A DNA stretch of 64,000 nt from positions 41,738-105,737 of the forward strand of contig JAZRMQ010000064.1 of assembly GCA_045647745.1 (NCBI GenBank). Reading direction: 5' to 3'. Below the pieces are notes generated by a model that was given only the letters and a program-made list of their open reading frames with translations, was not told the DNA's origin and made no database searches. This DNA comes from HGM04593 sp045647745. GTDB taxonomy: Bacteria; Bacteroidota; Bacteroidia; Bacteroidales; Bacteroidaceae. A program made the position numbers and the translations under genes. Below are positions 1-8,220 of the stretch, one piece after another (within the stretch, counting starts at the first letter, position 1; each line of letters begins with the position of its first letter).

Positions 1-834
1 GCCCACAAAGTAGGCGGATTAGTTCAAGGACAACTAACCCCGTTCCTCATCTACTCCTTTGTGTCACTGCCAATGGTTGCTTTATACACAAACTACACCA
101 TTCTAACTCAAAAACTAGAAGGCCTTATCTCGGGCGTCATCAATAGTACCGGTGCCGCCATCGGTAATCTTATAGCAGAGGGCAACAAAGAGAGAATATT
201 GAAAGTGTTCCGCGAGCTGCTTGCAATCAGAATTTTTGTTGCATCAATAATAGGCATCTGCATTTATAAGTTCGCATCACCATTCATTGGAGTGTGGTTA
301 GGCAGTGAATATATCCTAGAAAACGTCACTGTTACAATTATCGCCACTTTTAGCGGACTTGGCATTGCACGTGGAGTGCTCGACCAATTTTGCTATGGTT
401 GCGGCCTTTTTGCCGATGTTTGGGCACCTTATGCCGAAAGCCTTATAATGGTGGCATTTGCTGTTGCCGGCGGATACTTTTATGGGCTGCCGGGCGTGTT
501 ATGCGGTCCATTAGTTTCAATCATCGCCATTATATACATTTGGAAGCCCTATTACCTTTTCTCAAGAGGTTTTAAGCTACCGGTTCTCGAATATTGGAAA
601 CTATTTTTCATAAATATTTTAGCGACAGCAGCCTCATTCCTTGTAACGGACTACATCTGTAGCACATATATTCAGCCTCATATTCCAGTCGATAATTGGT
701 TTGGCCTTATTGCCAGCGGTGCCATTTATGCAATTATAATAACAGCTGTAACAGCTCTTGCATATTACAGTCTCTCTGCCGGATTTAGAGATTTTTTACA
801 CAGGAGTAAACTTCTTAAAAAGATACTCAAATGA
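1..834 (+). CDS. wzx: Wzx-type polysaccharide flippase, 5'-truncated by the window
   Basis: The open frame runs in from base 1 without a stop, so the true start is upstream; 277 C-terminal residues are visible. The product is strongly hydrophobic with several membrane spans and resembles the C-terminal half of oligosaccharide flippases (MATE/MOP superfamily), which move undecaprenyl-linked repeat units across the inner membrane. The visible part contains a soluble loop with GNLIAEGNKERI, typical of the middle of this family, followed by paired helices. It overlaps the next gene by ATGA (831-834), suggesting coupled translation. The GTG at 61 is internal to the frame and is not the start. Family assignment is good; the substrate cannot be told. 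Confidence 0.85.
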   Translation, partial: AHKVGGLVQGQLTPFLIYSFVSLPMVALYTNYTILTQKLEGLISGVINSTGAAIGNLIAEGNKERILKVFRELLAIRIFVASIIGICIYKFASPFIGVWLGSEYILENVTVTIIATFSGLGIARGVLDQFCYGCGLFADVWAPYAESLIMVAFAVAGGYFYGLPGVLCGPLVSIIAIIYIWKPYYLFSRGFKLPVLEYWKLFFINILATAASFLVTDYICSTYIQPHIPVDNWFGLIASGAIYAIIITAVTALAYYSLSAGFRDFLHRSKLLKKILK

Positions 835-1868
835 CGCTCGATAGCCTTATAAAGAACATCAGGTGGAGATTATACAAGGTTTTCCTCAGCAAAAGACTGC
901 GAGATTGGAATAATGTAAAGATGCAGAACAAAAGATTCGGCAAAGGCGAGATAATTTCTCTTGACGAATACTCCACTAACGCTACTGAAAAGCGACTCAA
1001 CGGCAAAAGAGTTGTGTGCATATACGATGGAAAAATAAAAAACGGAGGATTGGCTGACCGATTAAGAGGCATTGTCTCGGTGTATGAGATTTGCAAAGAG
1101 CAAAAGCTTGAACTAAAGATTATATTCACTAGCCCATTTACCCTTTCCGAATTTCTTGAGCCAAACATCATCGATTGGCGCATCACCAATCAAGAGCTCA
1201 ACTACAACCCCGCCATCACCGACCTTTGTTACATTGACACCCTCACCGGCAGCGACTACGAAGGAAAAAAACAAAAACAGTGGTTCCAAAAAGAGTTCAA
1301 GAAAAAGCATAACGAGTTCCACGTAAGGACAAATGCCATATTCTCCTACCAAGGAGATTTCACAACCCTTTTTAATGAGCTGTTTAAGCCATCGCCACAA
1401 TTAAAGGCAAGCATAGAGAGAGAGAAAGAGATTTTAGGCACAAAGTACATTAGCACCTCTTTTCGCTTTATGAATCTACTTGATGATTTTAATGAGACGG
1501 TTGAACTGCATAGTAAATTATCAAAGGAGGAACAAAATGAACTGATTGCAAAAAATATCACGCAATTGCAATTATTGCACAAAAAATATCCAAGCCAGCG
1601 CATTTTAGTCAACTCGGATAGTTCTACTTTCTTGCAAAAAGCAGCCAAGCTCGATTATGTTTACACCATTCCCGGCAACATCACACACATCGACGGCAAG
1701 AACAGCAACAATGAATATGAAGCCTACGAAAAGACATTTCTCGACTTCTTTATGATAGCAAACGCCGACAAGATTTATCTCTTGCGCACCGGGCAAATGT
1801 ACAACAGCGGCTACCCTCTTGCTGCATCAAAGATATATGGCAAGCCATTTGAACGAATAGAATTTTAA
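831..1868 (+). CDS. Putative fucosyltransferase-like (GT-B) glycosyltransferase
   Basis: 345 residues. Residues 72-80 read GGLADRLRG, resembling the G-x-G/A-[ND]-R-L-R signature near the N-terminus of NodZ, alpha-1,2-fucosyltransferases and related GDP-sugar GT-B enzymes. A later stretch (LVNSDSSTFL, then a Thr/Pro-rich segment) fits the donor-binding half of that fold, where a strand ends in a Ser/Asp pair. There is no signal peptide and no obvious membrane helix, so it is probably cytosolic. It starts at the ATGA overlap with the flippase, inside the polysaccharide operon. I recognise the fold type only by these motifs; no close named relative comes to mind and the sugar is unknown. Confidence 0.5.
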   Translation: MTLDSLIKNIRWRLYKVFLSKRLRDWNNVKMQNKRFGKGEIISLDEYSTNATEKRLNGKRVVCIYDGKIKNGGLADRLRGIVSVYEICKEQKLELKIIFTSPFTLSEFLEPNIIDWRITNQELNYNPAITDLCYIDTLTGSDYEGKKQKQWFQKEFKKKHNEFHVRTNAIFSYQGDFTTLFNELFKPSPQLKASIEREKEILGTKYISTSFRFMNLLDDFNETVELHSKLSKEEQNELIAKNITQLQLLHKKYPSQRILVNSDSSTFLQKAAKLDYVYTIPGNITHIDGKNSNNEYEAYEKTFLDFFMIANADKIYLLRTGQMYNSGYPLAASKIYGKPFERIEF

Positions 1869-1871
1869 GCA

Positions 1872-2849
1872 ATGCAAAAAGGACTCATTGGCGTAATTGT
1901 CCCCGTTTACAAGGTAGAGAAATATATAGCAGAGTGCATAGATAGCATTCTTGCACAGACATATACAAATTTCCGCCTGATACTCGTTGACGACGGCACT
2001 CCCGATGGTGCCGGAAAAATATGCGATGAATACGCGAAAAAAGACCCGCGCATAACCGTTATTCACCAAGAAAACAGCGGCGTCACCCGCGCTCGCGCTC
2101 GCGGCGTTGAAGAGGCCGAAGATTGTGAGTTCATCACCTTTGTGGATGGAGACGATACGCTAGAGAAAGTTGCTTTAGAGAAATTATATTCACAGGTAGA
2201 AAAGGATGCTGATATTGTAATATGCAATAGCTATTTTACAGGTAACAACACCAATACATTTTACGAAATACCATCACATAAAAAAAATATTGAAGCCAGT
2301 TCTTTCATTAAAAACAACATTTGCTTGAAAGGTGGAGCCCCTTGGGGAAAATTATTCAGAAATACACTTTTTGACAAAAATACATTTGACATACCACGAG
2401 AAATAATATGTGGAGAGGATGCAATAATGAATATTAAGCTTGCCTTCAATAGCAACAAACCTATCAAAATAATCAACGAACCATTGTATAATTATCGTAT
2501 ACACGCACAAAGCGTATACAATAATTTCAGACACACATCCGAATACGAAGATTTATTTTGGAAAGAATTGAAGGCAACAATACCGCAAGAACGATTTCCA
2601 GAATTCACAGATGAATATATCAGCATTAGACTGCATCTTTGGAATAAATTCGGTGGCAACGGCTTGAAAAAACCAGAGTGGGCCGATACAGAATTTCACA
2701 AGCAACTGAAATATGATATAAAAACATACAAGTTCAAAATACCTTTTTTTGAAAAATTGATGTTATATCATACTCGACAACCAGTTCGTACACTAATTTA
2801 CTTTTGTAGAAAAGCCAACAGCCTTTTTAAACTAATCATTAACAAATGA
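1872..2849 (+). CDS. Family 2 glycosyltransferase
   Basis: 325 residues with a GT-A domain in the first 220. The N-terminal strand IGVIVPVYKVEKYI, the nucleotide-binding LVDDGTPDG (38-46) and the metal-binding DGDD (92-95) are classic GT2 motifs; a GED acidic motif follows near residue 180 and is the likely catalytic base region. It transfers a sugar from a nucleotide donor to the lipid-linked repeat unit on the cytosolic face. It lies 3 bases after the preceding gene. The first 300 bases are clearly richer in G and C than the rest, with a break near 2160, which suggests a mosaic gene. Donor and acceptor are unknown. Confidence 0.9.
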   Translation: MQKGLIGVIVPVYKVEKYIAECIDSILAQTYTNFRLILVDDGTPDGAGKICDEYAKKDPRITVIHQENSGVTRARARGVEEAEDCEFITFVDGDDTLEKVALEKLYSQVEKDADIVICNSYFTGNNTNTFYEIPSHKKNIEASSFIKNNICLKGGAPWGKLFRNTLFDKNTFDIPREIICGEDAIMNIKLAFNSNKPIKIINEPLYNYRIHAQSVYNNFRHTSEYEDLFWKELKATIPQERFPEFTDEYISIRLHLWNKFGGNGLKKPEWADTEFHKQLKYDIKTYKFKIPFFEKLMLYHTRQPVRTLIYFCRKANSLFKLIINK

Positions 2850-2865
2850 TACAAAATATCTTGGT

Positions 2866-3861
2866 ATGAAAATAACAATTATCATCCCGGTGTATAATGT
2901 AGAAGCATATATTGAGGATTGTTTACGATCAGTTACGGCACAGGACTTTGAAGGTGAAATCGAATGTATTATTGTTAATGATTGCACTCCGGACAATAGT
3001 TGTGCTATTATTAAAAAATTTATTAGTGAATACAACGGGAATATTAAATTTAAGCTATTACACCATAAAAAGAATTGTGGTCTATCAGTTGCGAGAAATA
3101 CTGGTATTTACGCGGCAACCGGTGAATATATCTATTTCCTTGATAGTGACGATGAAATTACAAGCAACTGTATTGCACTTTTATCAGCACCATTGAAAGA
3201 AAGGAAATACGATTTTGTTATTGGAGATTATTGCGTTGTCGGTGCTAATAAGAATGATTTTCCGCCTCTGCTTGTAACAGAACACGAAATGTTAACAAAT
3301 GCTTGCATACGCAAAAGTTATCTTTTGTATCAATGGTATGTGATGGCCGTAAACAAGCTATACAATACTGAGTTTATTCAACGAGAAAAGTTACTTTTTA
3401 AAGAAGGGATAATTCACGAAGACGATTTGTGGAGTTTTCAACTCGCTTGTTTAGCTCAAACGATGTATGTTGTAAAGGAAGAAACATACATATATAAGAT
3501 ACGTAACAACTCTATAACAAGTAGCAGCCCCATCAATAAGCGAATAACATCCATCTCTTTAATAACAACAGAGGCAAAAAAATGGGCAGAACAAAAAGGC
3601 ATTTTATACGATAAGGATGTTTTTAGAAAGATTCTCTCTTTTCGAGAATTGGTACTGAATGATATACTATCTTTAAAATCATATTCGGAGAGAAAGGCGC
3701 TGTACCTAAAATGTTATAAAAAACTAAGAATCTCACCTTGGAAAGCATATAAACATAAAACCATTAAATATAAATCTCTCGTAAAAGAATTATACAATTA
3801 TATGCCAGGCATTTTAGGTCTGTGGTACATTAGTCTGTACATTAGGATTTTCAAAAAATAA
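2866..3861 (+). CDS. Family 2 glycosyltransferase
   Basis: 331 residues. GT-A fold with the start MKITIIIPVYNVEAYI, IIVNDCTPD at 35-43 and the metal-binding DSDD at 93-96; an HEDD motif near residue 185 fits the acidic catalytic segment of GT2 enzymes. The gene and its surroundings are strongly A+T-rich, unlike the start of the preceding GT2 gene. It begins 16 bases after the previous stop. It is a cytosolic or membrane-peripheral sugar transferase for the surface glycan; specificity cannot be read from the sequence. Confidence 0.9.
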   Translation: MKITIIIPVYNVEAYIEDCLRSVTAQDFEGEIECIIVNDCTPDNSCAIIKKFISEYNGNIKFKLLHHKKNCGLSVARNTGIYAATGEYIYFLDSDDEITSNCIALLSAPLKERKYDFVIGDYCVVGANKNDFPPLLVTEHEMLTNACIRKSYLLYQWYVMAVNKLYNTEFIQREKLLFKEGIIHEDDLWSFQLACLAQTMYVVKEETYIYKIRNNSITSSSPINKRITSISLITTEAKKWAEQKGILYDKDVFRKILSFRELVLNDILSLKSYSERKALYLKCYKKLRISPWKAYKHKTIKYKSLVKELYNYMPGILGLWYISLYIRIFKK

Positions 3862-3886
3862 GAAAATAAGGAACTGCACTACAATT

Positions 3887-5086
3887 ATGAACATCTGTAT
3901 TACCAATTATGAAACAGACCCACAATTCATCGGTGGAATTAAACGCGTATCATCCATACTTGCAAAAGAATGGATAAAGGAGTGCGGAGTTTGTTTTCTG
4001 TGCATTTCACCAGCCGACAACCAAATTAAAGACATTTGCGGAATACCACAGTACCACTTGCCAGAAGATGTAAATATCGTTTCGGATAAGAATCTTGATT
4101 ATTTTGTCCGCTTTATAAATGAGAAGAAGATAGATATTATATTGCACCAGCATAGTGAGAATAAAGCATTTACAGAACTATGCGTAAGGGCAAAACAAAA
4201 TACCAAAGCAAAATTAGTAACAACAAGACACTTTGCTATCACCCACAATGATGACAGCCATAGAAGGGCCTTCTTCATAAAATACAAGTTACAGGCATCT
4301 CCAACAGCATGGCTAAAAGATTTACTATTCTTTTCAAAGTATCACTTGTACAAAAGATGGAAATGTATCAAAGAAGACAAACAGCTTTATGAATACCTAA
4401 TTAAAAATTCGGACAAGTTCGTATTATTGTCAAAAAAAATCATAAAAGACCTTGAAAAGCAGATAAAACTTAATGAACATAACCGAAAGAAGATATATGC
4501 GATAAACAATCCAATAGAAATTCACAAACACAATATTACAGAAAAAAAGAAGAGAGTTCTTTGGTGTGGAAGGGTTGAGTTTGGAACAAAACGTGTCGAT
4601 AGAATTTTGAGAGTCTGGAAAACAATTGTTCAAAAACACTCGGACTGGGAATTGTACATAATGGGAAGTGGCAATATTAGTTATTTTGAAAAAATCGTTA
4701 AAAAATATAAAATACAAAATGTAATATTTACCGGTTCTTGCGCCCCCTATGAGTACTATAAAAACGGCAGCATACTTTGTATGACTAGTTCTGCTGAAAG
4801 TTGGGGTATGGTCATTATTGAAGCACAAATGTTCGGTTGTATTCCAATAGCATATAATAGTTATTCAAGTTTGACAGAAATAATAACAGACAATGTAAAT
4901 GGTTTTAAAATACCAGCATTCAACCAAAAAGCGTTCACTCAACGCCTCGAATGGCTTATGGACAATGAGAGTGAAAGAGAAAGACTGATGTACGAATGTC
5001 AAGAATCCATTAAAAAGTTTGATGCAAGTATTATTGCACAGCAATGGATGGAATTGTTTAAGAATTTGCTATCTAATTTAAAATAA
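3887..5086 (+). CDS. Family 4 (GT-B) glycosyltransferase
   Basis: 399 residues with the two-domain GT-B layout. The N-terminal half begins MNICITNYETDPQFIGGIKR, a glycine-rich acceptor loop. The C-terminal donor domain has WCGRVEFGTKRVDR, a GSG/FTGSC strand pair and the E-x7-E motif in AESWGMVIIEAQ, the hallmark of retaining GT4 enzymes. It therefore probably forms an alpha linkage in the repeat unit. Its stop codon is immediately followed by the ATG of the beta-propeller gene with no spacing, so the two are probably co-translated. A+T-rich composition. Confidence 0.88.
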   Translation: MNICITNYETDPQFIGGIKRVSSILAKEWIKECGVCFLCISPADNQIKDICGIPQYHLPEDVNIVSDKNLDYFVRFINEKKIDIILHQHSENKAFTELCVRAKQNTKAKLVTTRHFAITHNDDSHRRAFFIKYKLQASPTAWLKDLLFFSKYHLYKRWKCIKEDKQLYEYLIKNSDKFVLLSKKIIKDLEKQIKLNEHNRKKIYAINNPIEIHKHNITEKKKRVLWCGRVEFGTKRVDRILRVWKTIVQKHSDWELYIMGSGNISYFEKIVKKYKIQNVIFTGSCAPYEYYKNGSILCMTSSAESWGMVIIEAQMFGCIPIAYNSYSSLTEIITDNVNGFKIPAFNQKAFTQRLEWLMDNESERERLMYECQESIKKFDASIIAQQWMELFKNLLSNLK

Positions 5087-6163
5087 ATGGGAATCACAAT
5101 ATTGCTTATAATTCTTGCAGGAATTACTTTGTACATCACTATATCGTGGTTTAAATTAACGCCATATAATCAAAAGCCACTTGAAATAAAAACTTTTGAT
5201 GGAAACAACAGTCCATACCACCCCACGGTATTGTATTTCAAAGATGGATGGAATGGTTATAAATATTGGATGGCAGAAACACCATTTCCCCCTAACAGTA
5301 AGCCCTATCGCGACAGAAACGAATGTCCATCGATACACGTATCAAACGATGGTGTAATGTGGACCGAAATAACACAAAATCCCATTGACGATCTAACAGA
5401 AAAAGAGATAAAAGAACTTGACTACTTTTCAGACCCTCATCTTGTTTTTGTTGATGAAAAAATCGAATGTTGGTATCGCTTTACACACCGAGATGGGATT
5501 GATAATAAATTCAACAACCTTCAATTAGTGAGAAAAACAAGTTCCGATGGTATTAATTGGAGCAAGAGAGATGTATTGGTAAATCTTGCCACAAGCGAAG
5601 GAGATAATCTTGGAAATATGGTTGTTAGCCCGGCAATTTTATATCAAGATGGCAAATATCGTATGTGGTATGTCAATAGTGAATCACGAGAACAAAGAGA
5701 ACTCTCATATTCCGAATCGATAGATGGCAAAAACTGGGCAGAATACAAAAGATGTACTCTACAAGGCATCGATAATACGCCTTGGCATATTGATGTAAAC
5801 TTCATCGATGGCATATATTACTTGATTAGCTATAATTTCAAGAATCTTACACTTTTTAAGAGCGTCGATGGTATAACATTCAATTATGTAAATATAATAT
5901 TGGAACAATCTGTTGATGGTTCATTTTATTCAGGTGGTTTATACAGAGCGTGTATCATAAAAGATAACAATCTAAAAATATATTTTAGTGCGAATGATGT
6001 AAAAAGAACGCACATAGGATTATTAGAAGGTGATGACTGCACTCAATTTCAATTAGTTGAATTTGGTAAATTCCGAACTTTTTTCAGTTTTGCCAAATAC
6101 TTTATAGCAAAAAAAATGATATCCATTTGCTTTATTACAAAGCAGCTCTTTAAACGATTTTAA
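5087..6163 (+). CDS. Membrane-anchored five-bladed beta-propeller protein (glycosidase-like fold)
   Basis: 358 residues. Residues 1-20 form one hydrophobic helix, an uncleaved anchor or signal peptide. The rest is made of repeated beta-propeller blades of the kind found in GH43, GH32 and GH130 glycosidases: segments such as YHPTVLYFKDG, YFSDPHLVFVD, VVSPAILYQDGKYRMWY, WHIDVNFIDGIYYL and GLYRACIIKDNNLKIYF recur at blade spacing with DG turns. It probably faces the periplasm. In a polysaccharide locus it could trim, bind or check the glycan. I cannot point to a definite catalytic triad, so an enzyme role is inference only. It is fused head-to-tail with the preceding GT4 gene, with zero intergenic bases. 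Confidence 0.6.
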   Translation: MGITILLIILAGITLYITISWFKLTPYNQKPLEIKTFDGNNSPYHPTVLYFKDGWNGYKYWMAETPFPPNSKPYRDRNECPSIHVSNDGVMWTEITQNPIDDLTEKEIKELDYFSDPHLVFVDEKIECWYRFTHRDGIDNKFNNLQLVRKTSSDGINWSKRDVLVNLATSEGDNLGNMVVSPAILYQDGKYRMWYVNSESREQRELSYSESIDGKNWAEYKRCTLQGIDNTPWHIDVNFIDGIYYLISYNFKNLTLFKSVDGITFNYVNIILEQSVDGSFYSGGLYRACIIKDNNLKIYFSANDVKRTHIGLLEGDDCTQFQLVEFGKFRTFFSFAKYFIAKKMISICFITKQLFKRF

Positions 6164-6169
6164 GCACCG

Positions 6170-7240
6170 ATGAGCACCATAACCTTTTTATTTCCACACC
6201 CTGTTGATGCCCCAACCGGAGGCTACAAGGTGGTTTATGAATATGCCAACAGGCTTGTTGCCGATGGGCACAAGGTTAATATCATCTACTCAGGCTCATT
6301 ATTTTGGAGAAAGAAAAGTCTATATTTCAAGCTGACAAATTGTGTAAGGTACATTCAAAAGCTCATTAAAGGATATGGTTGCCGAAAATGGTTTGCGCTT
6401 GACAAGCGAGTAAAGGAGCACTTGACACTTTCGCTCAACTACCGACACGTTCCAAAAAGTGATATTTACATCTGTACATCACCACACACTGCAATGTACG
6501 TTAAGGACTATCCAACAGAGAATAAATACTATTTTATTCAAGGATACGAAAATTGGGGCGGGATAACTGACGAAAAATTAAGAGAGACCTACCACTACCC
6601 TTTGAAAAAAATTGTTGTCTCAAATTGGTTGAAAGAAATTATTGAAAAGGAAGAAAATGAAAAGTGTACACTAATTTACAACGGTTTCAACTTTAACGAT
6701 TTTAGAGAAGATATCAAGATTTGTAACAAGGATAAGTACAAAATCACGATGCTCTATCACACTGCCGAACTGAAAGGTGCCAAATATGGCCTTGCCGCAC
6801 TAGATATTGTAAAAAAAGAGATTCCGCAGTTGAAGGCAAACCTTTTTGGCACGCCAATTGCACCTACATCACTCCCCGAGTGGATAACATATTATCGTCT
6901 ACCCGACAAAAATAAGTTAAACAAAATATACAACGAGAGCGCTATATTTATTGGTTGCAGCAATATCGAGGGGTGGGGATTGCCCATTGGAGAGGCGATG
7001 ATTTGCGGTGCGGCAGTTGTTTGCACCAACAACAAGGGCTATCTTGAGATGGCAAAAGATAATGAAACAGCGCTTGTTTCACCAATAAAAAATGCTCAAG
7101 CACTAGCCCAAAATATCATACGCCTGATAAAAGATGACAATCTACGCCATCAAATAGCACGAAACGGCAACGAATTTATTCAGCAGTTTAAATGGGATGG
7201 TTCATACAACAAATTAAAAGAGATACTGAAAATAGGATGA
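6170..7240 (+). CDS. Family 4 (GT-B) glycosyltransferase
   Basis: 356 residues. It begins STITFLFPHPVDAPTGGYKV, with the glycine-rich loop of the GT-B N-domain. The C-domain holds the E-x7-E motif EGWGLPIGE followed by AMICGAAVV, diagnostic of GT4. An internal YFIQGYENWGG segment is common to a subgroup of GT4 enzymes in capsule and O-antigen clusters. Predicted cytosolic retaining sugar transferase. It overlaps the next gene by ATGA at 7237-7240. Sugar specificity unknown. Confidence 0.88.
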   Translation: MSTITFLFPHPVDAPTGGYKVVYEYANRLVADGHKVNIIYSGSLFWRKKSLYFKLTNCVRYIQKLIKGYGCRKWFALDKRVKEHLTLSLNYRHVPKSDIYICTSPHTAMYVKDYPTENKYYFIQGYENWGGITDEKLRETYHYPLKKIVVSNWLKEIIEKEENEKCTLIYNGFNFNDFREDIKICNKDKYKITMLYHTAELKGAKYGLAALDIVKKEIPQLKANLFGTPIAPTSLPEWITYYRLPDKNKLNKIYNESAIFIGCSNIEGWGLPIGEAMICGAAVVCTNNKGYLEMAKDNETALVSPIKNAQALAQNIIRLIKDDNLRHQIARNGNEFIQQFKWDGSYNKLKEILKIG

Positions 7241-8220
7241 AAGCACAACGACAAGTAAATCTTGAAATTCTTAGGATTTTATGTATGCTGTTTATTGTTA
7301 CTGGACATATTGGAGCTGGTAGCAAATATTCACTACCAGTCACAATCGCACCTCACGCTGTAAACTGCTTTGTTTTAATCTCAGGATATTTCTTAATCAA
7401 CGCAAAATTTAAATCAGAACGTTTGCTTCGCATTATTATTGAAACGCTTTTCTATTCGTTTACAATTACCTTAATTCTGTATTTTTGTGGAAGGGTGGAT
7501 TTAATAAGTGTGATTAAATCAATTATGCCATTCGCCCCAACCAAGTTCAGTTACTGGTTTGTAAACAAATATCTTGGAGTAATTATGCTTTCGCCGTTCA
7601 TCAGTAAAGTATGTGTAAATATAAACAAAAAGCAATATCAGACACTGCTTGTTTCATTATTGTTGATTAGCTCAACTTTATTTTTATTCTTCCCATTAGG
7701 AGGCCTCTTTGGCAATGGCTTTTCGCTTTTGTGGATGATTACATTGTTCATTACCGGTGGTTATTTGAGACTACACACGCCAAATTTTAAATATTGGGGA
7801 ATTGCGACAATTCTACTTTTGTTACTTTGGAACGTTTGTGATTTATATCTTAGATACTTTGTTCTGCTAGGATACAATTCGCTAATAACCTATGCTTTAG
7901 GCGTTACAACATTTATGTTTTTCAAGAATCTATCTATTAAAGACCGTGGTTTTATTGCAAAGAGTACAATATTCATCGCCCCTCATATATTTGCAGCATA
8001 CCTAATTCACGCACAGCCCCTCTTAATTGGATATATAATAACTATTATGTATAATTCTAGTGGTTTTATCCTAGACAAACTCTATTTGTATCTTTTTGGA
8101 ATAATCATTATAGTACTATCTGCAATTATAGATAAAGGTAGAATACAGTTATTTAAATATATTGGCGTTGATAGATTGATAGATAAGATCGCCTGCAGGC
8201 TAAACAAATTGTATGAATAA
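7237..8220 (+). CDS. Acyltransferase-3 family membrane O-acyltransferase
   Basis: 327 residues from the ATG at 7237, chosen because it overlaps the previous stop (ATGA) and puts the family's opening motif at the N-terminus; an in-frame ATG at 7192 lies inside the upstream gene. The start QVNLEILRILCMLFIVTGH includes the conserved R and H of the first membrane helix, and about ten hydrophobic segments follow (family PF01757). These proteins O-acetylate or succinylate exported polysaccharides at the membrane. It is one of three such genes in the locus. A+T-rich. The acyl group and target sugar are unknown. Confidence 0.85.
   Translation: MKAQRQVNLEILRILCMLFIVTGHIGAGSKYSLPVTIAPHAVNCFVLISGYFLINAKFKSERLLRIIIETLFYSFTITLILYFCGRVDLISVIKSIMPFAPTKFSYWFVNKYLGVIMLSPFISKVCVNINKKQYQTLLVSLLLISSTLFLFFPLGGLFGNGFSLLWMITLFITGGYLRLHTPNFKYWGIATILLLLLWNVCDLYLRYFVLLGYNSLITYALGVTTFMFFKNLSIKDRGFIAKSTIFIAPHIFAAYLIHAQPLLIGYIITIMYNSSGFILDKLYLYLFGIIIIVLSAIIDKGRIQLFKYIGVDRLIDKIACRLNKLYE

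Noticed and set aside
2089..2109. Short GC-rich near-repeat CGCTCGCGCTCGCGG as a possible tandem repeat
   Set aside because: It is only about two units encoding an Arg-Ala run within a GT2 domain, explained by coding sequence.
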